From the NCBI RefSeq assembly GCF_014650575.1, contig NZ_BMVF01000012.1:174145-238144 (forward strand): a DNA stretch of 64,000 nucleotides, read 5' to 3'. Each line of letters opens with the position of its first letter. The first letter of the stretch is position 1. Of the stretch, positions 32,721-41,103 are shown in pieces. The position numbers were made by a program, and so were the translations under genes. The notes beneath the pieces are model-generated. The model ran no database searches, was not told where the DNA came from, and saw nothing but the letters and a program-made list of their open reading frames with translations. Source of the DNA: Streptomyces naganishii JCM 4654 (GTDB lineage Bacteria; Actinomycetota; Actinomycetes; Streptomycetales; Streptomycetaceae).

Positions 32721-32774
32721 TGACGCGTCAGTTACCGACTAGTGAATCGGTTTGTCGTTTGTCAGTAGCTGACA
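32721..32774. promoter_or_regulatory. Palindromes in the TetR/efflux promoter region
   Basis: TGACGCGTCA (32721-32730) and TGTCAG-TAG-CTGACA (32760-32774) are two perfect inverted repeats sharing the half-site TGAC/GTCA. An imperfect CCGA-N8-TCGG lies between them. The region is AT-richer than its surroundings. TetR dimers commonly bind 15-bp dyads of this form. Confidence 0.6.
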
Positions 32775-32788
32775 TTAGCCTCGAAGGT

Positions 32789-34408
32789 ATGACTAGTCAG
32801 ACCACCATCGACACGACCGGGCCGGGGGACAAGGCCTCAGGAGCCCCGTCGGACCCCGCACCCTCCGGCGGGCTGCGCGGCCATCCGTGGTTCACCCTGA
32901 TCACCGTCGCCGTGGGCGTCATGATGGTGGCCCTGGACGGCACCATCGTGGCCATCGCCAACCCGGCCATCCAGAAGGACCTCGGCGCGAGCTTCGCCGA
33001 CGTCCAGTGGATCACCAACGGCTACTTCCTCGCCCTCGCGGTCTCCCTGATCACCGCGGGCAAGCTCGGTGACCGCTTCGGGCACCGGCAGACCTTCCTC
33101 ATCGGCGTGACCGGCTTCGCCGCCGCCTCCGGCGCCATCGGCCTGTCCCACAGCATCGCCGCGGTCGTCACCTTCCGCGTCTTCCAGGGCGTGTTCGGCG
33201 CGCTGCTGATGCCGGCCGCGCTCGGCCTGCTGCGGGCCACCTTCCCGGCCGAGAAGCTCAACATGGCCATCGGCATCTGGGGCATGGTCATCGGCGCCTC
33301 CACCGCGGGCGGCCCGATCCTCGGCGGCGTGCTCGTCGAGCACGTCAACTGGCAGTCGGTGTTCTTCATCAACGTGCCGGTCGGTGTCCTCGCCCTCGTC
33401 CTCGGCCTGCTGATCCTCACCGACCACCGCGCCGAGAACGCGCCGCGCTCCTTCGACGTCCTCGGCATAGTCCTGCTGTCCGGCGCGATGTTCTGCCTGG
33501 TGTGGGCCCTGATCAAGGCGCCGTCCTGGGGCTGGGGCGACGGCAGGACCTGGACGTTCATCGCCGCCTCCCTGCTCGGCTTCGCGCTCTTCGCCTTCTG
33601 GGAGACCAAGGTCCGCGAGCCGCTGATCCCGCTCGGCCTGTTCCGCTCCGTCCCGCTGTCCGCGGGCGTGGTGCTGATGGTCCTGATGGCCATCGCCTTC
33701 ATGGGCGGCCTGTTCTTCGTCACCTTCTACCTGCAGAACGTGCACGGGATGAGCCCGATCGACGCCGGCCTGCACCTGCTGCCGCTCACCGGCATGATGA
33801 TCGTCGGCTCCCCGCTCGCGGGCGCCATGATCACCAAGTTCGGCCCGCGCATCCCGCTGGCCGGCGGCATGCTCGCCACCGCGATCGCCATGTACGGCAT
33901 GTCCACCCTCAAGGCGGGCACGGGCAGCCTCACCATGTCCATCTGGTTCGCCCTGCTCGGCCTCGGCCTCGCGCCCGTCATGGTCGGCGCCACCGAGGTC
34001 ATCGTCGGCAACGCCCCGCTGGAGCTGTCCGGCGTGGCCGGCGGTCTCCAGCAGGCCGCCATGCAGATCGGCGGCAGCCTCGGTACGGCCGTGCTGGGCG
34101 CCGTGATGGCCTCCAAGGTCGACCACGACCTGGCCGGCAACTGGAAGGACGCGGGACTCCCGCCGCTCAGCCAGGCCCAGCTGGACCAGGCCTCCGAGGC
34201 GGTCCAGGTCGGCGTGGCCCCGGTGCCGAAGGGCACGCCCGAGGCGTTCGCCGCGAAGATCACCTCCGTCGCGCACGACACCTTCATCTCCGGCATGAGC
34301 CTGGCCTCGCTGGTCGCCGCCGGGGTGGCCGCCGTGGCCGTCCTGGTCGCGCTGCTCACCAAGCGCGGGCAGAACGCGGACGCCGGCGCGGGCGTCGGCC
34401 ACATCTGA
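32789..34408 (+). CDS. DHA2-family multidrug efflux transporter (EmrB/QacA type)
   Basis: A 14-helix major facilitator, 539 aa. Motifs: the TM1 region VGVMMVALDGTIVAIANPAI, SFADVQWITNGYFLALAVSL, motif A GKLGDRFGHRQ near 95, motif C-like GPILGGVL near 175, and the second-half GLHLLPLTGMMIVGSPLAG. It exports hydrophobic drugs or antibiotics in exchange for protons. The start is the ATG preceded by GAAGG; a longer reading to 32687 runs into the operators. It is controlled, by inference, by the divergent TetR. Confidence 0.94.
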   Translation: MTSQTTIDTTGPGDKASGAPSDPAPSGGLRGHPWFTLITVAVGVMMVALDGTIVAIANPAIQKDLGASFADVQWITNGYFLALAVSLITAGKLGDRFGHRQTFLIGVTGFAAASGAIGLSHSIAAVVTFRVFQGVFGALLMPAALGLLRATFPAEKLNMAIGIWGMVIGASTAGGPILGGVLVEHVNWQSVFFINVPVGVLALVLGLLILTDHRAENAPRSFDVLGIVLLSGAMFCLVWALIKAPSWGWGDGRTWTFIAASLLGFALFAFWETKVREPLIPLGLFRSVPLSAGVVLMVLMAIAFMGGLFFVTFYLQNVHGMSPIDAGLHLLPLTGMMIVGSPLAGAMITKFGPRIPLAGGMLATAIAMYGMSTLKAGTGSLTMSIWFALLGLGLAPVMVGATEVIVGNAPLELSGVAGGLQQAAMQIGGSLGTAVLGAVMASKVDHDLAGNWKDAGLPPLSQAQLDQASEAVQVGVAPVPKGTPEAFAAKITSVAHDTFISGMSLASLVAAGVAAVAVLVALLTKRGQNADAGAGVGHI

Positions 34409-34485
34409 CCGGCGCGGTTTCGCCCATCAGGGTGACGCGGCCGGGGATCTCTCGCCCCGGCGCGCGCCCCGGGGTCACAGTGGGT

Positions 34486-34514
34486 CACGTCCTCCGCAGG
34501 GGACGGAGGACGTG
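34486..34514 (+). terminator. Hairpin 1 after the efflux gene
   Basis: CACGTCCTCCG and its perfect complement form an 11-bp stem with a 7-nt loop, about 80 nt past the efflux stop codon. Confidence 0.65.
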
Positions 34515-34523
34515 CACGCTGCG

Positions 34524-34550
34524 GCGCGCTGCCGGAGGGGGGCAGCGCGC
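34524..34550 (+). terminator. Hairpin 2 after the efflux gene
   Basis: GCGCGCTGCC and its complement form a 10-bp stem with a 7-nt loop, only 9 nt after hairpin 1. Twin hairpins suggest a strong or two-step terminator. A small structured RNA is an alternative. Confidence 0.6.
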
Positions 34551-34717
34551 AGGCAGCGGACCCGGCCCGGGACATGTCCGGTACGGCTCCTCGGATACGG
34601 CCCGAAGGCCCGGCCGATACGGCCCGCAGGTCCGGGAATTGACGTCCGCAACCGGGGTACCCGCGTACACGAACCCCGACAGAACCCCAACTCGACACAG
34701 GGTTCAAGGAGTTGATG

Positions 34718-35026
34718 ATGGCGGGCTTCGGACAAGGTACGCGCCGACACCCTGGTTCACGTGGCCGGACGTGGTCATGGAACCGGCCGGACAGCGCGAC
34801 GCTCGGAATCATCGGAACCATCTGCGCGATCGCCGGATTCTTCGTGCTGGGCATCATCCTCGGCCCGGTGGCGGTCGTCTGCGGCTGGCTCGCGATGGGC
34901 CGCAGCTGGGCGGGCGCCAACCGCTCGGTCCCGGCCCTGGTCGCCCTCGTACTGGGCGCCATCGACACGCTCCTGGCCGTCATCTGGCTGGCAGGAGCGG
35001 CAACCTGGGGCAACGGCGTGTTCTGA
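34718..35026 (+). CDS. Small DUF4190-like membrane protein
   Basis: A 102-aa protein with two transmembrane helices (ATLGIIGTICAIAGFFVLGIILGPVAVVCGWLAMG and ALVALVLGAIDTLLAVIWLAGAA), as in DUF4190 proteins of actinobacteria. Of three successive start-like codons (TTG, ATG, ATG), the ATG at 34718 has the best distance (6 nt) from AAGGAG. It overlaps the long 3' extension of the convergent channel gene. Function unknown. Confidence 0.8.
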   Translation: MAGFGQGTRRHPGSRGRTWSWNRPDSATLGIIGTICAIAGFFVLGIILGPVAVVCGWLAMGRSWAGANRSVPALVALVLGAIDTLLAVIWLAGAATWGNGVF

Positions 35027-36082
35027 CCCCGGGCGGTGCGGGAAAGGGCCTCCGGCGCTCGGCCGGGGGCCCTTCTCGGCACCCACCACGCGGGACGCCG
35101 GCGCACCGTCGCCCGGCGCCCCCGCGCCCGGCGCCCCCGCGCCCGGCGCCCCCGCGCCCGGCGCCCTCGCGCCCGGCGCCCTCGCGCTCAGCGCCCTCGC
35201 GCCCGGCGCCCTCGCGCTCAGCGCCCTCGCGCCCGGCGCCCTCGCGCCCGGCGCACTCGCGCTCAGCGCACTCGCGCTCAGCGCACTCGCGCTCAGCGCA
35301 CTCGCGCTCAGCGCACTCGCGCTCAGCGCACTCGCGCTCAGCGCACTCGCGCTCAGCGCACTCGCGCTCAGCGCGCCGACCTCCGCGCGCAGCCGGCGCA
35401 CCTCCTCGGTCAGCAGCTCGATGGCCTCGGTCTGCCGCCGCTCCTCCACGTCGTCCCGCTCGAACCGGGCGATGAACCACGCGGCGATGTTCGCGGTCAC
35501 CACACCGAGCAGCGCGATGCCCGACAGCATCAGACCGACGGCGAGCATCCGCCCGAGCCCGGTGGTCGGCGCGTGGTCGCCGTACCCCACGGTGGTTATC
35601 GTGGTGAACGACCACCACACCGCGTCACCCAGTGTCCTGATGTTCCCGTGGGGCGAGTCGCGCTCCACCGACAGCACGGCCAGCGAGCCGAACATCAGCA
35701 GTCCGACCACCGCGCCGGCGACGTACGTCGTCAGCCGGATCTGCTCGGCCATCCGCGCCCGCCGGCCCACCAGCATCAGCGTGGACACCAGCCGCAGCAG
35801 CCGCAGCGGCTGGAGGATGGGCAGCACCACCGCGCACAGGTCCATCCAGTGCGTACGGACGAACTCCCGGCGCCCGTGGGCGAGTCCGAGCCTCATGAGG
35901 TAGTCGGCCGCGAACGCGCCCCACACCACCCACTCCACCACCGTGCACCCGAGGGTCAGGGACGGGCCGGCGGAGCTGTTCACGATCGGCACGGCGTACG
36001 CGGCGGCGAAGGCGAGCGCGAGCAGCAGCAAGGGCCGCTGCGTCCGCCGTTCCCACCGCGTCTGTGCCGGAAGTTCCTCCAT
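34775..36082 (-). CDS. Voltage-gated-type potassium channel with pentapeptide-repeat tail
   Basis: A six-helix ion channel of the Kch/KvAP class, 435 aa. The S4-like segment LQPLRLLRLVSTLMLVGRRARM carries spaced arginines. The pore helix and selectivity filter read SFTTITTVGYGDHAP (about residue 165), followed by TM6 (AVGLMLSGIALLGVVTANIAAW). A coiled coil follows (VEERRQTEAIELLTEEVRRLRAEVGAL), then a Leu-Ser-Ala-Ser-Ala repeat and Pro/Gly/Ala repeats. The last 84 codons are antisense to the convergent membrane protein gene and are not convincing as protein. The biological C terminus is therefore uncertain and may have been changed by repeat expansion. Confidence 0.8.
   Translation of the reverse strand: MEELPAQTRWERRTQRPLLLLALAFAAAYAVPIVNSSAGPSLTLGCTVVEWVVWGAFAADYLMRLGLAHGRREFVRTHWMDLCAVVLPILQPLRLLRLVSTLMLVGRRARMAEQIRLTTYVAGAVVGLLMFGSLAVLSVERDSPHGNIRTLGDAVWWSFTTITTVGYGDHAPTTGLGRMLAVGLMLSGIALLGVVTANIAAWFIARFERDDVEERRQTEAIELLTEEVRRLRAEVGALSASALSASALSASALSASALSASALSASALSASALSASAPGARAPGARALSARAPGARALSARAPGARAPGAGAPGAGAPGAGAPGDGAPASRVVGAEKGPRPSAGGPFPHRPGSEHAVAPGCRSCQPDDGQERVDGAQYEGDQGRDRAVGARPAAAHREPAADDRHRAEDDAQHEESGDRADGSDDSERRAVRPVP
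35108..35372. repeat. 15-nt tandem repeat in the channel gene tail
   Basis: About 17 units of 15 nt. The right-hand units are near-identical GCGCTCAGCGCACTC; the left-hand units drift to GCGCCCCCGCGCCCG. The channel strand encodes ALSAS. Other frames give ALALS or RAQRT repeats, which create a very long spurious ORF on the plus strand (35036-38398). Copy number is likely to vary between strains by slippage. Confidence 0.9.
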
Positions 36083-36118
36083 GTCCGCATCGTAGGGAGT
36101 GGGCAGGCCGGAGGAGCC

Positions 36119-38866
36119 CTAGGCGTCGCCGCCCGCGACCCCGGGGTCCGCCGCCGCCACGTCGAGGAGCTGGTAGCGGTCGATGGCCTGCTTGAGCACC
36201 GAGCGATCGAGGCGGCCCTCGCGGGCCAGCTCGGTCAGCACGGCCACCACGATCGACTGCGCGTCGATGTGGAAGAACCGCCGCGCCGCGCCCCGGGTGT
36301 CGGCGAAGCCGAAGCCGTCCGCGCCCAGCGACTGGTACGTGCCCGGTACCCAGCGCGCGATCTGGTCCGGCACCGAGCGCATCCAGTCGGAGACGGCCAC
36401 GAACGGCCCCTCCGCCCCGCTCAGCTTGCGCGTCACCCACGGCACCCGCTGCTCCTCCTCCGGGTGCAGCAGGTTGTGCTGCTCGCAGTCCACGGCCTCG
36501 CGCCGCAGCTCGTTCCAGGAGGTCGCCGACCAGACGTCCGCCTTGACGTTCCAGTCCGCGGCGAGGATCTTCTGCGCCTCCAGCGCCCACGGCACCGCCA
36601 CGCCCGAGGCCATGATCTGCGCCGGGATCTCGCCCGCGCCGCCCGCGGAGATCCGGTGCACGCCCTTGAGGATGCCCTCGACGTCCACGTCCGCCGGCTC
36701 GGCCGGCTGCTGGATGGGCTCGTTGTAGACGGTGAGGTAGTAGAAGACGTCCTCGCCGTGCGGGTGCTGCTCGTCGCCGCCGTACATCCGGCGCAGGCCG
36801 TCCTGCACGATGTGCGCGATCTCGTAGCCGTACGCCGGGTCGTAGGCGACGCACGCCGGGTTGGTCGAGGCCAGCAGCTGCGAGTGGCCGTCCGCGTGCT
36901 GCAGACCCTCACCGGTCAGGGTCGTGCGTCCGGCGGTCGCGCCCAGTACGAACCCGCGCGCCAGCTGGTCGGCCATCTGCCAGAACTGGTCGCCGGTGCG
37001 CTGGAAGCCGAACATCGAGTAGAAGACGTACACCGGGATCAGCGGCTCGCCGTGCGTGGCGTAGGCCGAGCCGGCGGCGATCGCCGACGCGGTGCAGCCC
37101 GCCTCGGAGATGCCGTCGTGCAGCATCTGGCCGGTGGGCGACTCCTTGTAGGCGAGCAGCAGATCGCGGTCGACGGACTCGTACTGCTGGCCCAGCGGGT
37201 TGTAGATCTTCGCGCTCGGGAAGAAGGAGTCCATGCCGAAGGTGCGGTACTCGTCGGGCGCGATCAGCACGAAGCGCTTGCCGAGCTCCTTGTCCCGCAT
37301 GAGGTCCTTCAGGAGCCGTACGAAGGCCATGGTGGTCGCGATGGACTGCTGGCCCGAGCCCTTCTTCACGGACGCGTACGTCTTGTCGTCCGGCAGCGCG
37401 AGCGGCTTGGCGCGCACGATCCGGGTCGGCACGTAGCCACCGCAGCCCTTGCGGCGGTCGTGCATGTACTGGATCTCCTCCGAGTCGCGGCCCGGGTGGT
37501 AGTACGGCGGGGCGCCGGACTCCAGCTCCTTGTCGCTGATCGGCAGGTGCAGGCGGTCGCGGAAGCGCTTGAGGTCCTCGACCGTCAGCTTCTTCATCTG
37601 GTGGGTCGCGTTGCGGCCCTCGAAGTTCGGGCCGAGCGTCCAGCCCTTGACGGTCTTGGCCAGGATCACCGTCGGCTGGCCCTTGTGCTCCACGGCCGCC
37701 TTGAACGCCGCGTAGATCTTGCGGTGGTCGTGACCGCCGCGGCCCAGCATCAGGATCTGGTGGTCGGTCATGTTCTCGACCATCGCGCGCAGCCGGTGGT
37801 CGTCGCCGAAGAAGTGCTCGCGGATGTACGCGCCCGACTCTGTGGCGTACGTCTGGAACTGGCCGTCCGGCGTGGTGTTCATCTTGTTGACCAGCACGCC
37901 GTCGCGGTCCTGGGCGAGCAGCGGGTCCCAGGAGCGGTCCCAGATCAGCTTGATCACGTTCCAGCCGGCGCCGCGGAAGACCGACTCCAGCTCCTGGATG
38001 ATCTTGCCGTTGCCGCGCACCGGGCCGTCCAGGCGCTGGAGGTTGCAGTTGACCACGAAGGTCAGGTTGTCCAGGCCTTCGCGGGCGGCGATGGACAGCT
38101 GGCCCAGCGACTCCGGCTCGTCCATCTCGCCGTCGCCGAGGAAGGCCCACACGTGCGAGTCGGAGGTGTCCGCGAGGCCGCGCGCCTGCATGTACCGGTT
38201 CATCCGGGCCTGGTAGATCGCGCCGATCGGGCCGAGGCCCATGGAGACGGTCGGGAACTCCCAGAAGTCCGGCATCGAGCGCGGGTGCGGGTAGCTGGAG
38301 AGGGCGTACGGCGCCTTGGACTTCTCCTGGCGGAAGCCGTCCAGGTGGCGCTCGGTGAGCCGGTCCAGCAGGTACGCGCGCGCGTAGATGCCCGGTGAGG
38401 CGTGGCCCTGGAAGAAGACCTGGTCGCCGCCGCGGCCGTCGTCCTTGCCGCGGAAGAAGTGGTTGAAGCCCACGTCGTAGAGCGAGGCGGAGGAGGCGAA
38501 GGTGGCGATGTGGCCGCCGACCCCGATGCCCGGGCGCTGGGCGCGGGAGACCATCACCGCGGCGTTCCAGCGGGTGGCGTTGAGGATCCGGCGCTCGATC
38601 TCCTCGTTGCCGGGGAAGAAGGGCTCGCTCTTGGTCGGGATCGTGTTGACGTAGTCCGTGCTGCGCATCTCCGGGACGGCCACGCGCTTCTCCCGTGCGC
38701 GTTCGATCAGCCGGAGCATGAGGTAGCGGGCCCGTTCCCGGCCCCGCTCGTCGACGGCCGCGTCGAGCGAGTCCAGCCACTCCTGGGTCTCTTCGGGATC
38801 GAAGTCAGGAACCTGACTCGGAAGGCCGCCAATGATGATCGGGTTTCGATCGGATCCGGAAGCCAC
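36119..38866 (-). CDS. aceE: Pyruvate dehydrogenase E1 component, homodimeric
   Basis: Decarboxylates pyruvate with thiamine diphosphate and passes the acetyl group to lipoyl-E2, entering acetyl-CoA synthesis. The single 915-aa polypeptide is the homodimeric AceE type. Seen: STDYVNTIPTKSEPFFPG, GHIATFASSASLYDVGFNHFF (substrate His), the TDP/Mg motif GDGEMDEPES...NCNLQRLDG near 245-285, and DHRLRAM. The ATG follows GGTAAGGAAC. No E2/E3 genes are adjacent. A divergent DUF3052 gene lies upstream. Confidence 0.96.
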   Translation of the reverse strand: MASGSDRNPIIIGGLPSQVPDFDPEETQEWLDSLDAAVDERGRERARYLMLRLIERAREKRVAVPEMRSTDYVNTIPTKSEPFFPGNEEIERRILNATRWNAAVMVSRAQRPGIGVGGHIATFASSASLYDVGFNHFFRGKDDGRGGDQVFFQGHASPGIYARAYLLDRLTERHLDGFRQEKSKAPYALSSYPHPRSMPDFWEFPTVSMGLGPIGAIYQARMNRYMQARGLADTSDSHVWAFLGDGEMDEPESLGQLSIAAREGLDNLTFVVNCNLQRLDGPVRGNGKIIQELESVFRGAGWNVIKLIWDRSWDPLLAQDRDGVLVNKMNTTPDGQFQTYATESGAYIREHFFGDDHRLRAMVENMTDHQILMLGRGGHDHRKIYAAFKAAVEHKGQPTVILAKTVKGWTLGPNFEGRNATHQMKKLTVEDLKRFRDRLHLPISDKELESGAPPYYHPGRDSEEIQYMHDRRKGCGGYVPTRIVRAKPLALPDDKTYASVKKGSGQQSIATTMAFVRLLKDLMRDKELGKRFVLIAPDEYRTFGMDSFFPSAKIYNPLGQQYESVDRDLLLAYKESPTGQMLHDGISEAGCTASAIAAGSAYATHGEPLIPVYVFYSMFGFQRTGDQFWQMADQLARGFVLGATAGRTTLTGEGLQHADGHSQLLASTNPACVAYDPAYGYEIAHIVQDGLRRMYGGDEQHPHGEDVFYYLTVYNEPIQQPAEPADVDVEGILKGVHRISAGGAGEIPAQIMASGVAVPWALEAQKILAADWNVKADVWSATSWNELRREAVDCEQHNLLHPEEEQRVPWVTRKLSGAEGPFVAVSDWMRSVPDQIARWVPGTYQSLGADGFGFADTRGAARRFFHIDAQSIVVAVLTELAREGRLDRSVLKQAIDRYQLLDVAAADPGVAGGDA

Positions 38867-39255
38867 GCTGTTCCTTACCTGTCAGAGGACGACATTTTTG
38901 AGCTATGCCCGGGATCCTCCCGGGTTTTCGGTCTGTGCCTGCACCGTTCCCCATCGTGTACCTCGGAACAGGCAAAGTCATCTCTACCGAGGGGTAATCG
39001 GGGGTACTCGGGACCAATGGCCCTCGTGGCGGCGGTTCCCAAGAGGACAAAGCGGGCAGAAAGGTGTGGTGTGCGTCACCTCTGATCGCGATACCGTGTC
39101 AGGAGTTGCGGCGACACAGCCGGGATCGTCACCGTTTCGGCGGTCCGGACCGCCGGGTACTTGCGCGATCGGGCCCGCCCGTGTGGACTACGGCCAATGC
39201 TTCGCGCACGCGCGTGGCTGAAGACCCATATCGCAACACCATCAGGAGGCAACCC
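38867..39255. promoter_or_regulatory. 389-nt divergent region between aceE and DUF3052
   Basis: It contains both promoters. CCTCGG (38961-38966) and CCGAGG (38987-38992) flank a 20-nt loop, extended by TAC/GTA. AGGTG-N9-CACCT surrounds 39062-39080. The region is AT-richer near aceE (TTACCTGTCAGAGGACGACATTTTT). A strong SD (AGGAGG) ends the stretch. Confidence 0.45.
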
Positions 39256-39693
39256 GTGAGCGCGACCGCGGACCACGCGGAGGAGCGGACTAACCCGGCC
39301 GGCAGGCTGGGATTCCAGCCCGGACAGGTGGTCCAGGAGATCGGCTACGACGACGACGTCGACCAGGAGCTCCGCGAGGCCATCGAGGAGGAGATCGGCA
39401 GCGAGCTCGTCGACGAGGACTACGACGACGTGGCCGACGCCGCGGTGCTGTGGTTCCGCGACGAGGACGGCGACCTGACGGACGCGCTGGTCGACGCCAC
39501 CACGTACATCGAGGAGGGCGGCGCCATCCTCCTCCTCACGCCGAAGACCGGCCGTACGGGATACGTGGAGCCGAGCGACATCTCCGAAGCCGCGACGACG
39601 GCGGGTCTGTCGGCCAGCAAGAGCGTCAGCGTGGGCAAGGACTGGAGCGGCAGCCGGCTGGCGACGCCCAAGGCGGCCAAGTCCAAGAAGTAG
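39256..39693 (+). CDS. DUF3052 domain protein
   Basis: A 145-aa acidic cytosolic protein. Conserved blocks: AGRLGFQPGQVVQEIGYDDDVD, DVADAAVLWFRDEDGDLTDALVDATTYIEEGGAILLLTPKTGR, and the Lys-rich tail KAAKSKK. The GTG start is chosen because AGGAGG lies 6 nt upstream and the conserved part begins soon after. DUF3052 proteins are widespread in actinomycetes, usually next to aceE or a peroxiredoxin gene; no activity is established. The peroxiredoxin gene follows after 112 nt. Confidence 0.9.
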   Translation: MSATADHAEERTNPAGRLGFQPGQVVQEIGYDDDVDQELREAIEEEIGSELVDEDYDDVADAAVLWFRDEDGDLTDALVDATTYIEEGGAILLLTPKTGRTGYVEPSDISEAATTAGLSASKSVSVGKDWSGSRLATPKAAKSKK

Positions 39694-39805
39694 CCGTCCA
39701 CGCACGACCGGACGGGCCGATTGTCGTCGGCCCGTCCGCGGACCTGCGGTGATCGCTGCGTAGGGTGGTAGCACCCGAACAGCCCCACCGAAGGGAAGCA
39801 GAACG

Positions 39806-40264
39806 ATGGCGATCCAGGTCGGAGACAAGGCGCCCGACTTCGAGCTCAAGGACAACCACGGCCGGACCGTGCGGCTGTCCGACTTCCGCGGTGAGAAGAA
39901 CGTGGTGCTGCTGTTCTACCCGTTCGCCTTCACCGGCGTGTGCACCGGCGAGCTGTGCGCGCTGCGCGACAACCTGCCCCGGTTCGTCAACGACGACACC
40001 CAGCTGCTCGCCGTCTCCAACGACTCCGTCCCCACCCTGCGCGTCTTCGCCGAGCAGGAGTGCCTGGAGTACCCCCTGCTGAGCGACTTCTGGCCGCACG
40101 GGAACACCTCGCGCGACTACGGCGTCTTCGCCGAGGACAAGGGTTGCGCCGTGCGCGGGACCTTCATCATCGACAAGGAGGGCGTCGTGCGCTGGACCGT
40201 GGTCAACGACCTGCCGGACGCCCGTGACCTGAACGAGTACGTGAAGGCGCTCGACACCCTGTGA
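39806..40264 (+). CDS. Peroxiredoxin (AhpE/BCP type)
   Basis: Reduces hydroperoxides by a cysteine thiol, 152 aa. FTGVCTGELC contains the peroxidatic Cys46 (TxxC) and a second Cys51, the spacing of E. coli BCP where an intramolecular disulfide can form; M. tuberculosis AhpE has only the first. KAPDFELKDNHGR and RGTFIIDKEGVVRW are the other conserved blocks. Cytosolic. It sits upstream of the TerD genes, fitting an oxidative- and chemical-stress region. Confidence 0.94.
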   Translation: MAIQVGDKAPDFELKDNHGRTVRLSDFRGEKNVVLLFYPFAFTGVCTGELCALRDNLPRFVNDDTQLLAVSNDSVPTLRVFAEQECLEYPLLSDFWPHGNTSRDYGVFAEDKGCAVRGTFIIDKEGVVRWTVVNDLPDARDLNEYVKALDTL

Positions 40265-40307
40265 TTCTTCGGCTCCACGCCCTGCGGGGTGCGGGAACCC
40301 GTCACTA

Positions 40308-40325
40308 GGATCGACACGTTGATCC
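40308..40325 (+). promoter_or_regulatory. Inverted repeat and -10 element before terD-1
   Basis: GGATC-N8-GATCC lies about 55 nt before the first terD start and overlaps a TAGGAT hexamer that matches the streptomycete -10 box. It may be an operator or part of a stress promoter. A regulator gene is not adjacent. Confidence 0.45.
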
Positions 40326-40377
40326 CATATCCGATGCACGACGGGGCTCCCCGCCCCCGGACACCAATGGAGGACTC

Positions 40378-40953
40378 GTGGGAGTCAGCCTCAGCAAGGG
40401 CGGCAACGTATCGCTGACGAAGGAGGCCCCGGGCCTGACCGCGGTCCTCGTCGGCCTGGGCTGGGACGCCCGCACCACCACGGGCACCGACTTCGACCTC
40501 GACGCCAGCGCGCTGCTGCTGAACAGTTCCGGCAAGGTCGGCAACGACCAGAACTTCGTCTTCTTCAACAACCTCAAGAGCCCGGACGGCTCCGTGGAGC
40601 ACACCGGCGACAACCTCACCGGTGAGGGCGAGGGCGACGACGAGGTGATCAAGGTCAACCTCGCGGCGGTCCCCGCGGACGTCGACAAGATCGTCTTCCC
40701 GGTCTCGATCTACGAGGCCGAGAACCGCCAGCAGTCCTTCGGCCAGGTCCGCAACGCCTACATCCGCGTGGTGAACCAGGCCGGCGGCGCGGAGATCGCC
40801 CGCTACGACCTGAGCGAGGACGCCTCGACCGAGACCGCCATGGTCTTCGGCGAGCTCTACCGCAACGGCGCGGAGTGGAAGTTCCGCGCCATCGGCCAGG
40901 GGTACGCCTCGGGCCTGCGCGGCATCGCCCAGGACTTCGGTGTGAACGTCTGA
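40378..40953 (+). CDS. terD: TerD-family calcium-binding stress protein (1)
   Basis: A 191-aa beta-sandwich protein of the TerD/CABP family. Calcium-ligand loops: DLDASALLL, SPDGSVEHTGDNLTGEGEGDDE and VSIYEAE. The C-terminal LSEDASTETAMVFGELYR, KFRAIGQGYASGLRG and FGVNV segments are highly typical. TerD proteins bind Ca2+ and are linked to tellurite, phage and other stress responses, and in Streptomyces to differentiation. GTG start with GGAGG 6 nt upstream. A second copy follows at 41104; the two are clearly duplicates. Confidence 0.95.
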   Translation: MGVSLSKGGNVSLTKEAPGLTAVLVGLGWDARTTTGTDFDLDASALLLNSSGKVGNDQNFVFFNNLKSPDGSVEHTGDNLTGEGEGDDEVIKVNLAAVPADVDKIVFPVSIYEAENRQQSFGQVRNAYIRVVNQAGGAEIARYDLSEDASTETAMVFGELYRNGAEWKFRAIGQGYASGLRGIAQDFGVNV

Positions 40954-41008
40954 GCCACCCGGCGAAGCCGGCCCGGTCGCACCGTCCGGGCCGAACGCAC
41001 GACCGTCC

Positions 41009-41036
41009 GGCGCCGCGCGGGTTTCCGCGCGGCGCC
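41009..41036 (+). terminator. Hairpin between the two terD genes
   Basis: A 12-bp perfect stem (GGCGCCGCGCGG and complement) with a GTTT loop lies 55 nt after the first terD. Because the second terD has its own upstream space and SD, this may end one transcript or attenuate read-through. Confidence 0.65.
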
Positions 41037-41103
41037 TGGCGGTGCTCCCTCCGGGGGAGCGCAGGACAACCAGAGAAGCACCATCTCGGGGAGGACCAGC
41101 ATC

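Larger units (their letters stand above)
34409..34717. other. 309-nt gap with twin hairpins and direct repeats
   Basis: Two consecutive perfect hairpins (listed separately) follow the efflux gene. After them GATACGGCCCG recurs twice within 40 nt (34590-34630). The last 20 nt hold AAGGAG of the next gene. No ORF with coding character is seen. Confidence 0.5.

Noticed and set aside
35036..38398. A 1120-aa plus-strand ORF through the channel repeat and aceE
   Set aside because: It is antisense to aceE and consists of RAQRT-type repeats at the start. Its length comes from the stop-poor 15-nt repeat and high GC, not from coding selection.
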